A DNA stretch of 64,000 nucleotides from Protea cynaroides (GCA_028583415.1 CM053266.1:78503237-78567236); one strand, 5' to 3'. Counted from the stretch's first letter, positions 22,794 through 35,440 are shown. Program-made: numbers and translations. Notes: generated by a model from the sequence alone, not told the origin.

Positions 22794-22867
22794 GTCTGGG
22801 TGGTGTAGTTGGTTATCACGCTAGTCTCACACACTAGAGGTCCCCGGTTCGAACCCGGGCTCAGACA
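22794..22867 (+). tRNA. trnV-CAC: tRNA-Val (anticodon CAC)
   Basis: A 74-nt cloverleaf. The acceptor stem GTCTGGG pairs with CTCAGAC (one G-T). The D region is TGGTGTAGTTGGTTATCAC. The anticodon stem CTAGT/ACTAG encloses loop CTCACAC, giving CAC at 34-36. The T arm is CCCGGTTCGAACCCGGG, with A as discriminator. There is no intron and no encoded CCA, as in nuclear plant tRNA genes. The internal A and B boxes are intact, so it is probably expressed. A short T run downstream (22885-22889) could end Pol III transcription. It lies 330 bp upstream of the PRA1 start codon. Confidence 0.96.
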
Positions 22868-22950
22868 TTTAGGTACAAATTATTTTTGTATTTTAATAAT
22901 AATCGTAACTCTATTTTAATAATAATCGTAACTCTCAGACATTTAGGTAC
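22860..22950 (+). repeat. Local duplication of the tRNA 3' end
   Basis: The 17-mer CTCAGACATTTAGGTAC occurs at 22860-22876, comprising the tRNA acceptor end and trailer, and again at 22934-22950. Between them a TTTTAATAATAATCGTAACT unit is also doubled. A small tandem duplication has copied the tRNA terminus. Confidence 0.8.
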
Positions 22951-23196
22951 TTTTTTGTATTTTAATAATTGTAACTTACTTTTGCGGTAAGTAATTCCGT
23001 TACTTCGTTTCACGTCGAAGGCTGAACGACTCATTCGATCGTCTGCCAATTTTCCTGTTTTCCTTAGCAGTCTTTCGGACAAAGGCAACCAAAAAAGTCA
23101 GATTGTGATTCTTTGCAAAATTTCCAAGTTTGCATTCTCCCTGAATTGAATTTCACTTATTTGGCGAAGGATCTGTAGGGTTTCTACAAAGAGAAG

Positions 23197-26100
23197 ATGG
23201 ATTGGGGGAACGTTACTGCGGAAGATCTGATCGATGCTCTCCGTGAAGTCGATTGGTCATCACCTCCTCGTCCTCTCACAGAGTTCTTCTCCAGATTCAC
23301 GGTCCCTAGATCTTATGCCAAATGGAACAGTCGTCTCAAATGCAATCTTTACTAGTACGTTATCGTCTCAATTTCTTTACTGGTTTCTTAACCAGTAACC
23401 CCTTAAGTCGTTTGTTCTAGTGTTTTTTCTATCCCTTTTCACGTTCTTTGATGAGTTGCTATTCCGCTTTCACTAAGTGGTCATACTTTGTTGTTCCTTC
23501 TGAAGTATGCAAATTTATTCCCGATGTAATGTGTAATTGAATTATTCTGTTTCTGGACATTTAGCTCTTTAATTTTCTTGTTTGCTATTCAATTTTTTAA
23601 TCCACTGTATTGGAATCCTCACTTGTGTTTGCAGTTACCGTACAAATTACTTCATCATGGTAACCTTCATTCTTGGTAAGTGAGCAAGGTATCAGGTAAC
23701 TGCAAAGGCTTGCTGGTTTGTCAGATGACTTTCTTGATTTCTGTATTTTTTTTTCCATTTTATTTTACCGTAGGGTTGGGATTTCTCAGAAGGCCGCTTG
23801 CTATTGTTGCTGCTTTCTTAACGGCCCTAAGCATTGCTTTCCTGAATGATAGGTATGTGACTCCTTACTTTTTTTTTTTTTTTTTTGCTTAATTAATCCT
23901 CTCTTGATTGAAGAGCGTGCGTGTTAATAATTTGCTTAAAGGGGCTGTTATAATTATTTGATCAAAATTTTGTGTCCTGATCATGATTATGTGCCATGAG
24001 GTTTGGTGTAAGATATTTGAGGTCCTATTTTAGTTGTTGTGTTTATTCTGTGTATAATCTTAGAAAAGGTGTGGGTCTGGCCTTTTATATTACTAATATT
24101 CCTTCCCATTTTAAAGTCACAATCATGTAGTTGCCAAAGGAAAGGGTGAAAAACATGGGAATCTAGGATTGAGATGCTAGACATAGAAAGATTGTGTTCT
24201 ATTGGATGCTAAAATAGTTCAAAACTGGCCCTTGAAAGTTGAAACAATCTAAAGAGGTTGAAAAAAACAGGCTTATCTAAGTTTCTGGTGGGAAGGTATC
24301 TTCTATCTGTACTGCTCTTAGTTTTGTACCGGTTTGACTGCTAACTTTCAGCTGCAAACCTAGCTTCTTTGTGTTGTTTGATAAGCAACCCAAGAGGGGA
24401 GGGGTGAATTACGTCGGTGGAATTATAAAACCTTTTGCTATCTTAAATCTAACCCAATACTCAAAACGATGAGGGAACAATTGTGAGACTAAATGAGAGA
24501 AGGGGGATAAAGAAGATGAGGATTGTCACAAGTATTTTATAGTGGTTTGACAACCTGCCTACATCCACTTCTACTATCCAATTTCTTTTCTTTCCAAAAT
24601 AGAGATTAAACCCTTACCCTATTGTTTTCATGGGCTCACAATCAACTCTGGTGTTTGTCGGACCAACACTCAAACCCAAGTGGTTTTTCGGGCTCACCAC
24701 TATACAATCCAACAAATTGCTTTCCGGGTAGCAATCAACCCAACAACCACAGCTCTCACACCTTCAATGTGTAGGTCACAATCTCCCACAACTCTCAACA
24801 GTTCACTCAAATGGTGTGGTGAGCTCCGACAACCAAACTCTCTAATAGAGTTTTGAGTGTTTCCACTCAAGTAAACATCCTCTTACTAGGCTAGATAGAC
24901 CTACTTCTAAGCTCACAAGTCTTAAGGCAAATACAAAATTCAGTTCACTACAAAGCCACTCAAAGATAAAAAATGCAAGTGAAAGTACAAGGCTTTTTGA
25001 TTCTCTGTTTGAAGACCTAAAGACTTAAAATAATTGTTCAAACTATTGCTCAAAAGTCTCTTTAAAGTTAGCCCCAAGTTTCTTACATATAGGCCACAAG
25101 AGTTCTCAACAAGTTTAGCTTGATATAAGCTTAAAACCTCATGCGGATGACAGACATCTCCACCTGAGTGTCTGTCCTGGCCTTTAATAGTAAAATCTCT
25201 AGCCATTACAAGTCCAACGTTCAACAACGTAACCGTTACAAAATCTGAGGATGCAGACATCTCCACCTGAGTGTGGATGTTTGCTGACCAACAGTAAAAT
25301 ATTTCCATTAAGGTTCCTACAGTTTGAAATAGAGCTGTTAACAAAATGCCATGAAGCGAACATCTGCTTTGTACTTTGCGGATGTTTGCATCATAGTGCA
25401 GATGTCTTCGAGTTTGAGGGACTAGGACTGAGAGGCGTGGAAATATGTGAACGACTCCTAAGGGTCGTAGACGTCAGATCTATGAGGGCGGATGCACTCT
25501 GACTCGGGACTTAAACAAATTAATTTAAGCTTAGACGTCTCCACAGGCATGCGGATGTCTCGTTCTGGAGTGCAGACGTCTGGATCCTTCGTCTGTTCAC
25601 TGATTTAGTCAGTTTTTCTTTATGGACGTGGGCCAAATTTGCACCCAACCTTGTTGGTTGCATAACCATTCTAACCAAGTCTTTTTTAGGTCTATTTGGC
25701 ATCCCATGTCAAACGAAGTCACCCATCAAAGAAACTTCCCTGCGGCACTGCTGGTTTGACTTCTTTGTTGCTGAACAATCAAGGACCAGATTCACCAGAT
25801 CTGACCATTGAATGAAGCTTAGTTTTTTATATTGTTCTCCCTTCCCATAGCATTCCTTTGACAGAAGTTTGGAATTCATCTAATGGTTGGTTTATTCTGA
25901 GAGAAAGTTTCTGTTTCTGATTACTAGTTTCTAACATTCATATCTTCTTATCCAGCCATCGGATTTGGCTGTACTTTTGAGAAGAACATCCCTCCTAGGA
26001 GTCCTAGACTCGATGGAGATTTGAGCCCCATCTGATCAGCCGATTGAGAGAACCAAGTGGAGATTTTTTTCTGGTTATAGCTTCTGTTTTTTTATTGGCT

Positions 26101-26920
26101 GAATTTGTTGGCATTGTCAAGAGTTGATCCTCCGGTTGGGCTGGTTCCTAAACTGTTAAGTTGGGGACTGGTCTTACGTTACAAAGAATACAAAGTTTGT
26201 TGATTCATTCCTTCATTCATTTTTTTTAAAATAATAGAAACATGGTTCTTACTTAAGCTGAAGAATGAAGAATACGTAGTTTGTTTGATTCATTCTTTTT
26301 TCTTTTTCTAAGACATAATTTCATGATTTATGATTTTCATGTCATCTTTGTAATTTTTATAAATCATGATATAATGATGATTAATGTTATTGGTTTTGGT
26401 TCTTTTTCCTTCCTATATTGTCACTGACAATTGGTTTTACAGCTTTGCAGTTACTTTTAATGAGAAGGTAACCAGAACTGTGCGGCAGTTTTCTCCACAT
26501 TTAGCTGCAAAGATGAGACCTCCTATAACGTAATTGGTGTTACTTTCTTTTTATTTATTTATTTATTTATTTATTTTTAAAGAGGATTACTCTGCTGCTT
26601 ATTGTGCTACCTGATTATATGCAGTCCTGTTATTCGTGGGCGTCCATCAGCTAAAAGATCGATTCATATTTGTGGACGTCCTCGTTGGATGTTTGTATTG
26701 ATATTCTCAATAGGTATTTTAGAATTCTACACTAATTTTTTTGAGGCTACCCTTTTAAATTGTACAAGTCATTCTGGCTGTTCTCATAGTTTGGTAAATA
26801 AAGACCTTTGAAAATGTTGGCCAATCATTAATTTTTTCCTTTCTCCAGCCAGTTGTATCCTGTGGTTCACATCTTGTAACCTCCTTACTGTCCTATGGGC
26901 ATTCGTCATTGGACTTCTTG
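23197..26920 (+). CDS. PRA1.A: PRA1 family protein, subfamily A-like (exons 1-6; 3' end not found)
   Basis: PRA1 proteins are small membrane proteins of the secretory and endosomal pathway that interact with Rab GTPases. Exons: 23197-23354, 23635-23675, 23774-23852, 26443-26529, 26625-26713, 26849-26920. All junctions are GT/AG and every phase joins. The product starts MDWGNVTAEDLIDALREVDW, contains FFSRFTVPRSYAKWNSRLKC and YYYRTNYF, then two hydrophobic stretches (LGFLRRPLAIVAAF, ALSIAFLND). After FNEKVTRTVRQFSPHLAAKM it has a second hydrophobic pair (WMFVLIFSIASCILWF, LLTVLWAFVIGLL). This matches plant PRA1.A proteins of about 210 residues. The 526 coding nt give 175 residues, so roughly 35 C-terminal residues are missing. 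Exon 6 ends at a good donor (GTATGC). Intron 3 is 2.6 kb and repeat-filled. The last exon may lie beyond the transposons or be lost. Confidence 0.9.
24380..25760. repeat. Repetitive insert within PRA1 intron 3
   Basis: Starts near CCCAAGAGGGGAGGGGTGAATT, a phrase typical of plant dispersed repeats. It contains two copies of CAGACATCTCCACCTGAGTG (25152 and 25255) and several related GCGGATG...CAGACGTC words. No protein recognised, and the ends are not defined. It roughly doubles the intron. Confidence 0.4.
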
Positions 26921-27685
26921 GTATGCCCTGCATGCTATTTGGGTTTTATTACCTTTTCTTTTAGCAAATGGATTATTTTCTCAGCTGCTTATCTCTCTCT
27001 CTCTCTCTCTGGGATGTGAGTAATCTCTGTCCTCTACTGTTTATCTTTTGTTTGAGTCCTAGAACCTTTGTACTATGTATGGGAGAAGCTTTCTCAATTC
27101 TCATATCATCATATGTTATAATAACTTATTTAATGATTGTACAAGTATCAGAAATGCCTCATCTTCTTAACTTTAGGAGCCTGGTAGTCTTTAGATCTTG
27201 CATTGAATGGCCCAAATATTTGCCACATGGTAGATCAGATGAGTCCCAATGTTGTGGACAGGTAGACCCCTAGGTCCCCTGCCTACATGTCAAGTTTCAG
27301 TCCCAACAGAGTTTGCCAAGTGGTAAATAAAGCTTTGAACATATAGGGACTACAGAGGGTGCATGGACATGCACGGATGGCTAGAAAATACAAAGATGCA
27401 TTGATATACATGAGAGGATATTTGAAAATCTAATTTTGAAATTTGACATCCCAACTCAAGTTGGGCCCATGAGTTTGTTCTACGAGAAGAAAAGCGGATG
27501 AAACACGATCACCATGCTCAGTTGGCCAAAACCAACTTTCCATATGGCTGAATATGGTGGACCATTTGCATAATCTTATCTGAACAGTCTGTAAAATTCA
27601 TAACTAATTACAGGAAGCCCTAGTCCGTTGCTCATTTTTTGTTAGACGATGACGTAATCTTAACCTTAAACGTTTAATGCCTTAA

Positions 27686-27721
<36 letters not shown>

Positions 27722-28855
27722 CGAAGGACTGTAGAAATGGATTTCTTTGGCCGGAGTCAGTACCATGAGCAGATGTTGGCGAATTTCAGGAGAATAGATC
27801 TAAGCTGATCCACGTTGGATCAAAACAAATTGTCATTGGAGAACATTGCAAAGGATGCAGCTCCTTATCGGAAAGTCTAATCATAAACAGATGATGAAAC
27901 ACCCGCCTAAGAAATCAAATCACACTTAAAGGATTAGCTCCTTGTCGGAAAACCCAATTGCAAGGAAAAATACAGAGAACAAAGTAAAATCTAGCTGGAA
28001 ATCATTGCAGAAAACCAAAGAATAAGGTAGAACTTCGCCGGAGATGAAGCCGATCAACATGAAAACTCCCTTTCTCTTCCTTGCCTCCTCCTCTCTGCTC
28101 TATCTGTGATGAAAGATTTAGCCAGAAGTCCTTTAAAATAAAAAAAAAACCCCAAAAAAATCCTGTCTCCTTTCAGATTTTCTCAAATAAGCTCTTCGAC
28201 GGAATCAAAAATAGGAAACAAAGGCACTCCTAGGCTATAGATCGGAAAATCGCAAGACAATCCTTGAGATCCTCTTTCTTTTTTCCCTTTCCTTCTCCGC
28301 TGCTTCTTTTAAAACAACCAAGGGTACATTTGTCCATTTATAATTATGTTTAGCACCATCTATAAAAAGGGACCGATTGTAATTGTTTGAAATGTTTGGG
28401 AGTTACTTGGGTTACAGGCAAACTACAAGGGAAGAATGAGTGATTTTCCTATATATATATATATGGGAAAATCTGTTTGTAACTGAAGTGGTTACAACTG
28501 AAATTGCAACCTTTCTGTTTTGTCCATAGTCAAGAAGCTCATTGTATTTGATACACTGGGGTTAATATGTCATTTCATTTTTAGTGATGCTAGAAGGGGA
28601 AAAAAAAAAAAAAAAAAAAAAACTCAGATGCTGTAGAGGTATTTTTTATATCTTTGTATTAATAGTTAGATGCAACAACAAAAGGTTTGGATGCTGGAAC
28701 TAACCGGAAAGGACCAAAATTTAGGTTTGGGCATCAGTTGCCGGCAGTGCTCTGCAATTGCCGCAACAGATTGGGACTGGCCTGAAATGGCCGGAAGTCC
28801 ACAGCTTTATTTTCTTTTTCTCCTCTCTTAAATTCCTGATTTTGGTCTTCATTTT
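26921..28855. other. Gene-free stretch downstream of PRA1 exon 6
   Basis: Searched for a final PRA1 exon (HASxRTPNLKARL-like) and none was found. It holds CT-rich (26996-27010) and (TA)n (27688-27718) simple repeats and a poly-A run (28599-28622). Otherwise no feature. Confidence 0.5.
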
Positions 28856-29142
28856 TGAAACAATATCAGACAAGGTAAATCAGTTATAAAAACAAAGAAG
28901 AAAGGAGAGAAGTAGGAGAGGAGAAAAAGAAAAGGGAGGAGAGATGTCGAAGGCAAAAGCCAAAGAGCTCTTGGCCCGACTCAACCTCTAACCAAGAGCC
29001 CTAAAGGGCAAATATATTAATGATAAAAAAAAGTTGTAGGACCAAAATACCCCGTGGTTCAGCTCCAACACTAAACAATATAATCACAAATACAATAAAC
29101 CAAGAATTCCAAAAACACCCTTGCGACATGGCTATATTAACA
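28856..29142 (-). repeat. 3' LTR of copia 1
   Basis: 287 bp, TG...CA ends. Matches 46626-46902 with scattered substitutions and small indels, by eye around 90%. Confidence 0.92.
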
Positions 29143-29975
29143 CTCCCCCTCAAGTTGGAGCATATATATCTCCTGTGCCCAACTTGGGACAGTCTTCAAC
29201 AAAGGCAGGACGTAATAAGGCCTCAGTGAACAGATCAACCAACTGACTCTTAGAAGAAACTAATGGAGTAGAGATCAACTTCTTAAACACAACATCTCAA
29301 ATAAAATGGTCATCAACCCTCGATATGTTTAGTGCTCTCATGACCATAGTTTTAAAACTCGACCGAGATGGGTCGAGATCTCGACCTTCTCGGTAGTCTC
29401 GAATGGGTCGAGACGAGAAGTTGGTTTGAAACTGGGTCTCGACCAGTCTTGACCAGTTCTCGACTGGATCTTGACCAGTTTCGACCAGTTTCGAATTGGT
29501 CTCGACAAATCTCGACCCAACTCGATTTTATTGAACCAGTTTCGACTGGTTTAAGTGAATAAATAGGAGTCTCTGTCGAGATCTTGACCAAGATTTTTTC
29601 TCTAAATCCTTTCTGTTTTCTTCTTCTCCTCCATTCCTTCTTCTCCAACCTTGCATCTAAGGTTCGAAAACCTCTGTTCTTTACAAATCTCTCCATCAAA
29701 GTGCTGTTGGAGCCTCATTTTGACCTGTTAATGGCAAATCTAAGGTTTGAGGTATGGTTTTTTTCCCTAAAACTTACTTTTTTACATGAATATGTTCAAT
29801 ACATGTTGGCTCATCATGAAATTATATATGTGAGAGTCATTAGACCGATCTACAGCCTCATCCTTTCGAAATTATTTTCTTGCAATATATTTTTTATTTT
29901 GATTTTTTATTAAAAAAATATTTTCCAGCAATTAAAAATTAAAAAAAATGATAAATATTAATTAGATGGTGTTGA

Positions 29976-30039
29976 AAATATTATATGATGAACACCGTTG
30001 GCAGATCTATGCGGCCACGGTTTCATTTTTTTTTTCTTC

Positions 30040-30118
<79 letters not shown>

Positions 30119-30545
30119 TTTTGTTTAAAAAAATAAAAAAATACATTTCTTAAATATTAATCGGTTTACTTTCAAAATAATATATGTTGAATACCGTTGG
30201 CCGATCTACGCGGTCATTGTTTCAGTTTTTTTTTCTCTGGACATTTTTTATTTTTATGAATTTTTTATTAATAAATCTTATTTTCCAGCAATAAAAAATT
30301 AATAACAAAATATTAATACTTATCTATTGGTGTTCAAAATAATATATGTTGAACACCATTGGCTGATACGCGGTCAAGGTTTCAGTTTTTTTTTTCTGTA
30401 CATATTTTTACTTTTATGAATTTTTTTATTAGTAAATCCTATTTTTCAGCAATAAAAATTAATAAAAAAATATTAATACTTATCTATTGGTGTTCAAAAT
30501 AATATATGTTGAACACCATTGGCCAATCTACGGTTCCATGTTGTT
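29976..30545 (+). repeat. Subterminal tandem repeat of the hAT, about 160-bp unit
   Basis: AATATATGTTGAACACCATTGG with following ATACGCGGTCAAGGTTTCAG recurs near 29976, 30176, 30337 and 30497. Copies 2-4 are spaced about 160 bp. The first interval is longer because of a (TA)n run (30044-30114). Subterminal repeats in hAT elements can bind transposase; that role here is inference. Confidence 0.75.
30044..30114. repeat. (TA)n microsatellite, about 70 bp
   Basis: Uninterrupted AT dinucleotides inside the first subterminal repeat of the hAT. Confidence 0.95.
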
Positions 30546-31017
30546 GGATTATATTTTTGGAAAAATAAATTATTTTTATTTAATATCCGAAATTATAAAT
30601 AATATCTAAATAATTATGGAAAATTAGGAAAAATATTCTGTTTTCTTACAACATAGTTTTAAAATTTGAAAAGTAATTTCAATGTGTTTTGAGTTGTATT
30701 CGCATATTTGATGCTTTTATGTTCTTCAATTTTAAATTTTATTAATGTAAATCTATTGATTTAAATTTCTCTATTTATCATCTTATATAACAGTGTCTCG
30801 TTCTAAATATTATGGCTGCTTCGGGTTCTCGTGAGGGAGGTGGTGATGCTGGTCGTTCTGACATGGCTTGGCAGTATTGTATCGCCATTGCCGGTGATAG
30901 AAAGAAGACCCAATGCAAATTCTGTGGGAAGAAGTTTATGTCTGGTGGGATTACCAGATTTAAGCAATACTTGAGTGAGACTTCTACAGACGTGGCAAAG
31001 TGTGCTATAGTTCCTGT

Positions 31018-32810
31018 CAAGGAATCAAGTATTGACATGATACGCACCGTCTCGATTGATACGTATCGGTATCGATACTAGTCAATACGATACCAGTCGA
31101 TTAGTCTCTTCATTTTTAAAAAAATATACGCACCGATACGCATCGATACGACTCCATACGCACCGATACGGCATCGATGCGACATCGATACGCACCGATA
31201 CGACATCGATACGCATCGATACGGCAGTATACGCACTGATACGCATCGATACGGCTCGATAAGCATCGATACACTTTAATTTTGATTTTTTTTAGAAAAA
31301 AAAAAGAAGAAAAACCAACCTGTATCAACCAGTATCAAACCGTATCGGTTCGCTCGATACTGGTCGATACAGTCTTTTAAGTGTCGAGCAGTATCGATAC
31401 TACTCAAAAACAGACCCTGTTCGTGTTTTTTCAAAAGTCGACAACCATTGAAGCTTCAATACTCCTCTGCAACTTATTTTTTTTCCAAAAAACCTTAGGG
31501 CTTTGATTCATAGCCCTAAAACGACTAGGAAGGTAGCATCAAACTGGGTTTTTGTGAAGAGTAGAGCCTGAAATCATCTCTTCAAGCTCCAAGGGCAGAA
31601 AACCCTAAAGGTATGAATTTCAACTTCAATTTTTTTCATAATAAATCAATTTTTGTGTTGTTTCTTCTCATGAATCAATGAACTATGGTCTTATTGATGA
31701 ATGCATGCTACATGCATGGATTTAAACACTGATTTGAGGAATTTTGGAAGAACAGAAGAAATTTTGAAATTTTTTTTTTCTAAAAATTAATCATTTCCTC
31801 TTCTACTATTTATATAAGATGTTTAGACCATTGATCTACCATCTTTGCTTCTCAGTTATAATTTTTGAGTTTATTTTTTATTTTTTTTTATTTTCTGGTT
31901 AAAAAAATAGAAATATAATTCATATAATATTATTTTTTTTTCATGTAAAATTTGACTATTCTCTCTTTCTTTCTCTCTCTCTCTTTCTCTCTCTCACAAT
32001 TTCTATTCATCGATTCCCTATTTTGGTCTTGATTTGTCTTTCCAGTAGCAGTAACAATAATATGTACATGACTTTAACCTATTTTTTTTTCATGAATCAA
32101 CATTTTTTATTGTTAAGGGGAAATTAGTTGTCAGATCTAAGATATATGTTGTCCAGTACTAGTTAAGGCCTAGATATTTTTCTTTTTTTTTTTCCTTTCC
32201 TTTTCTTACATCCTTGTTGTTTGTCGATTCTCTATGGGGTATACATGACTCCATGAATTTGATTTCTATGCCATGATGTGTGCTCTTTTTTCTTCTGATC
32301 TCAATGTTCCTCTACAATTTTGTTAAGTTTTAGGTCTTGCTTTCCTTTAATTTTTTATAATGCTAGTCTCGGTTGTAGGGAAAACTATAAAAAATGGTAA
32401 GGGTTTGGTATGTTTGTGTTTGTTTCCATTGAGATGGGTATTTACTGAAGATGTAGTTTTTAGTATTATTTGCCTTTTTAAGGAAAATGGTTTCCAATAG
32501 GATTATAAATTGGTTTTAATAAAAAGACATGGTTTTGTATATTTTTTTGTTGTTTTACAATACGTAGGGTATTCAGTTAGGAGTTTATGTGTATCCATGA
32601 TGTAAGAAACATTTTCTTTCTCAATGTTGCTAATTGTAGTGTTTTTATGCTTTAAAATTGTGTTTTATATGTTCCTTAATCATTTTTGTGCGTATCTTGC
32701 CCCGTATCCATGCGTATTCATGCGTATCCATCGTATCCACGATATGATACGATACGTCTCTTAATTTCAGCTGACCGATACAGTACCGATACACGATACT
32801 TGATTCCTTG
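31018..32810. mobile_element. Non-autonomous hAT element inside the transposase gene
   Basis: Perfect 15-bp inverted repeats CAAGGAATCAAGTAT / ATACTTGATTCCTTG bound the segment. The 8-bp flanks are GTTCCTGT (31010-31017) and GTTCTTGT (32811-32818), one mismatch. Removing the element and one duplication restores the transposase reading frame, an independent check. Both subterminal zones are packed with GATACGCATCGATACG-type words (31030-31280, 31320-31400, 32690-32800). No transposase inside. 1793 bp. Confidence 0.92.
31034..31280. repeat. CGATACGCATCGATACG tandem words, subterminal
   Basis: Short CATCGATACG/CACCGATACG words repeat about twenty times. A shorter inverted counterpart is near the other end (32690-32800). 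The frames through it are artefacts. Confidence 0.8.
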
Positions 32811-35311
32811 GTTCTTGTGGAGATTACCAGGGCTATAGCTGCACAGATGAAGGGAGGTCAGCAGAAAAGGGCAGAGAAAGAAAAAAATAAACAACAATTT
32901 AGGGAAGTAATCCGAGGCACAGTACATGGTTTGGATGATGATAGTTCAAATGATGATGGTCCAGATATCAGGGGTTTGACTGAGGAAGAGGCCAGAGATT
33001 TGAGACGGGCAACAATGGCTAGTAAAGTTAGCCATGAGATGGAAATGGAAAGGTTAAGGCAAAGAGCCTTAGGGGCAGGTGGTAGTAGATCATTTCAACA
33101 GTTTGAAGAACCACAAACACAGAGTAAGGGAGGGTTGGCTTCTACTTTAGAAGATCAAAAAGTACTAGAGCACAACCCTAGGCACCACCACCTACTGCTA
33201 AGGATGAGGATTATGTTGAGATTCTACAGCAGGATCTAGCAGTTTTTAGAAAGGCTGGCGCCAAACAGAAGAGATTGAAGAATATGTGGAACTGGAAGGG
33301 TACAAAAGAATTTATTGGGGATGTCTTTGCTAGGTGGTCCATCTATAATAGTATCCCAGCAAATGCCAGTGGTGGCCTATACTATCAGCCTTTCTTTGAT
33401 GCAGTTAGGCTGGTCCTGGTGTTAAAGCCCCCATTCCATATGAAGTGATGATGTCTATCTCCCAAGAATTGAAAAAGAGCTAGAAGTATGGATAGAAGGG
33501 TTAAGGAATAATTGGGGTACATATGGGGTCACTATTATGTGTGGTGGTTGGACTGGTCCCACTAGAAAGTCCATCATCAACTTCATGGTCTACAGTAATG
33601 GGAAGACATCATTCTTGAAGTCTGTGGATGCATCTGCATGCACAAAAGATGCTAATTACATCTATGGATTGCTATAGACAGTGGTAGATGAAGTTGGTGC
33701 TACAAATGTGGTGCAAATTGTGATAGACAATGGCAGCAATTACAAGAAGCCAGGAGAGATGATGATGACTAACTATAACCTTTTTTGGACTCCATGTGCT
33801 GCCCATTGCATTGACTTGATGTTGAAGGACATGGGCAAGATCCAAAAAGTAAAGCAAGTAGTTGAACAAGCACGCTAGGTGACAACATTTGTATACAACC
33901 ATGGCTATTCTTTGAACTTGCTAAGGGAGAGATGTGGAGGGGACTTGGTAAGACCCGACATTACCAGATTTGCTACCAACTACATAGCACTAAAGAGTTT
34001 TCAGGCAAATATGGTAGGCCTCAGATCGATGTTTGCATCTGAGGACTGGTTTGGGTGAAGGGAGTTTAGCTCTCCTGCTGGGGTTCAAGCACAGACTACT
34101 ATAGTTTCAGAGGAATTTTGGAGAACACTGAAGGATGTAGTCAAAATTCTAGAGCCAGTGGTGAAGGTGCTGAGATTAGTGGATACAGCATTCTAGCCCA
34201 CCATGCCACATTTATATGCTGCCATGGATATGTTGAAGGACCGTATAAAAACTGTGTTTTCACGTGGAAACAAACATTTTGTGAAGATTATCAAAGATCG
34301 ATGGGAGAGTCAGCTGATGCACCCATTGCATAAGGCTAGTGAGTATATTTAATAATATTTTTAATTTAATTCTACTTAATAGTTAGTACTCTAATTTAAT
34401 CTGGCGACTCATATTTTGCAGCATACTATTTGAACCCCAAGTATCAATATTCACATGTGCTTGGGCTCAATTCTGACCTTATCGGTGGGTAAAAGATGTT
34501 GTAGCAAAATTGGTGCTAGATTATACTGTACAGGCACTGGTCAATCTGGAGGTGAGTTGTATGGTTTAAGTACTGAATTATTTGAATATCCATATATTAC
34601 AATGGCTAATGGTTATAAATTTTGAAATGGGTGTAGATTAAAATGTTCAGAGATGGTCTTGGGAGTTTTGGAACTCCCGCCGCAGTGGCTGGACAAAATA
34701 AGACCGATCCTGGTATGGAATTATGGAAATTGAAATTTTCAAGTAACTTATTTTATTTAATATGTGTATTAAAATGTGTTATTCATTTTGTGCAGCTGAG
34801 TGGTGGTTGTTGTATGGCGAGCATGCAGCTGAGTTGAGGAGAATAGCAATCAAATTCCTATCTCAGACATGTTCCGCATCTGGGTGTGAGCGAAATTGGA
34901 GTACTTTCTCCCTTATCTATTCAAAGAGGCGGATTAAATTAGGCTCTCAACGGCTAAATGACTTGGTCTACGCCATTACAACATGAGACTAAGGGTACAG
35001 TGCTTGAAATTTGAACAAAGAAATGAACAAGAGCTGATCGAGCTAGCCGACGTCTTCTAACTATCTTCAGATGAAGAGGATCTCTATGTGGAATGGGTGA
35101 GAGACAGATCAGTTCCAGTGATGGATGAGCCTGGTGGGATGCCCGATCTCACTGTGTCTGCTCCGATGGGTTCTAATCTCGAGCGATTTATGTCCTCGGA
35201 TGAGGGTTGTGTACAAGCACAGTCGCCTAGACTGTTTGACCCCCCAGCTGGTAGTGACCCAGAAGGTAATGATGATACAATGGATCAAAGTGGTTGGTCA
35301 GCTTCTGATAG

Positions 35312-35440
35312 TAGTGGTGGTGGTGGTGGTGGTGGTGGTTATGATGGTGGTGGTGGTGGTGGTGGTGGTGGTGGTTATGATGGTGGTGGTGGTGGTGGTG
35401 GTGGTGGTGGTTATGATGGTGGTGGTGGTGGTGATCCTAG
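35312..35440 (+). repeat. (GGT)n tract encoding poly-Gly with Tyr-Asp spacers
   Basis: GGT triplets interrupted by three TATGAT (Tyr-Asp) give three G8-10-Y-D blocks in the transposase C-terminal region. The regular phase suggests unequal crossover or slippage within coding sequence. Confidence 0.9.

Noticed and set aside
24380..25760. Transposon call for the intron 3 insert
   Set aside because: No inverted repeats, LTRs or target duplication could be defined; kept only as a repeat.
29338..29699. ORFs on both strands rich in Arg, Trp, Ser and Asp
   Set aside because: They come from CTCGACCAGT-type repeats in the hAT terminus.
31056..31328. ORFs rich in Tyr, Arg, Ile and Asp
   Set aside because: They come from the CGATACG words of the nested element.
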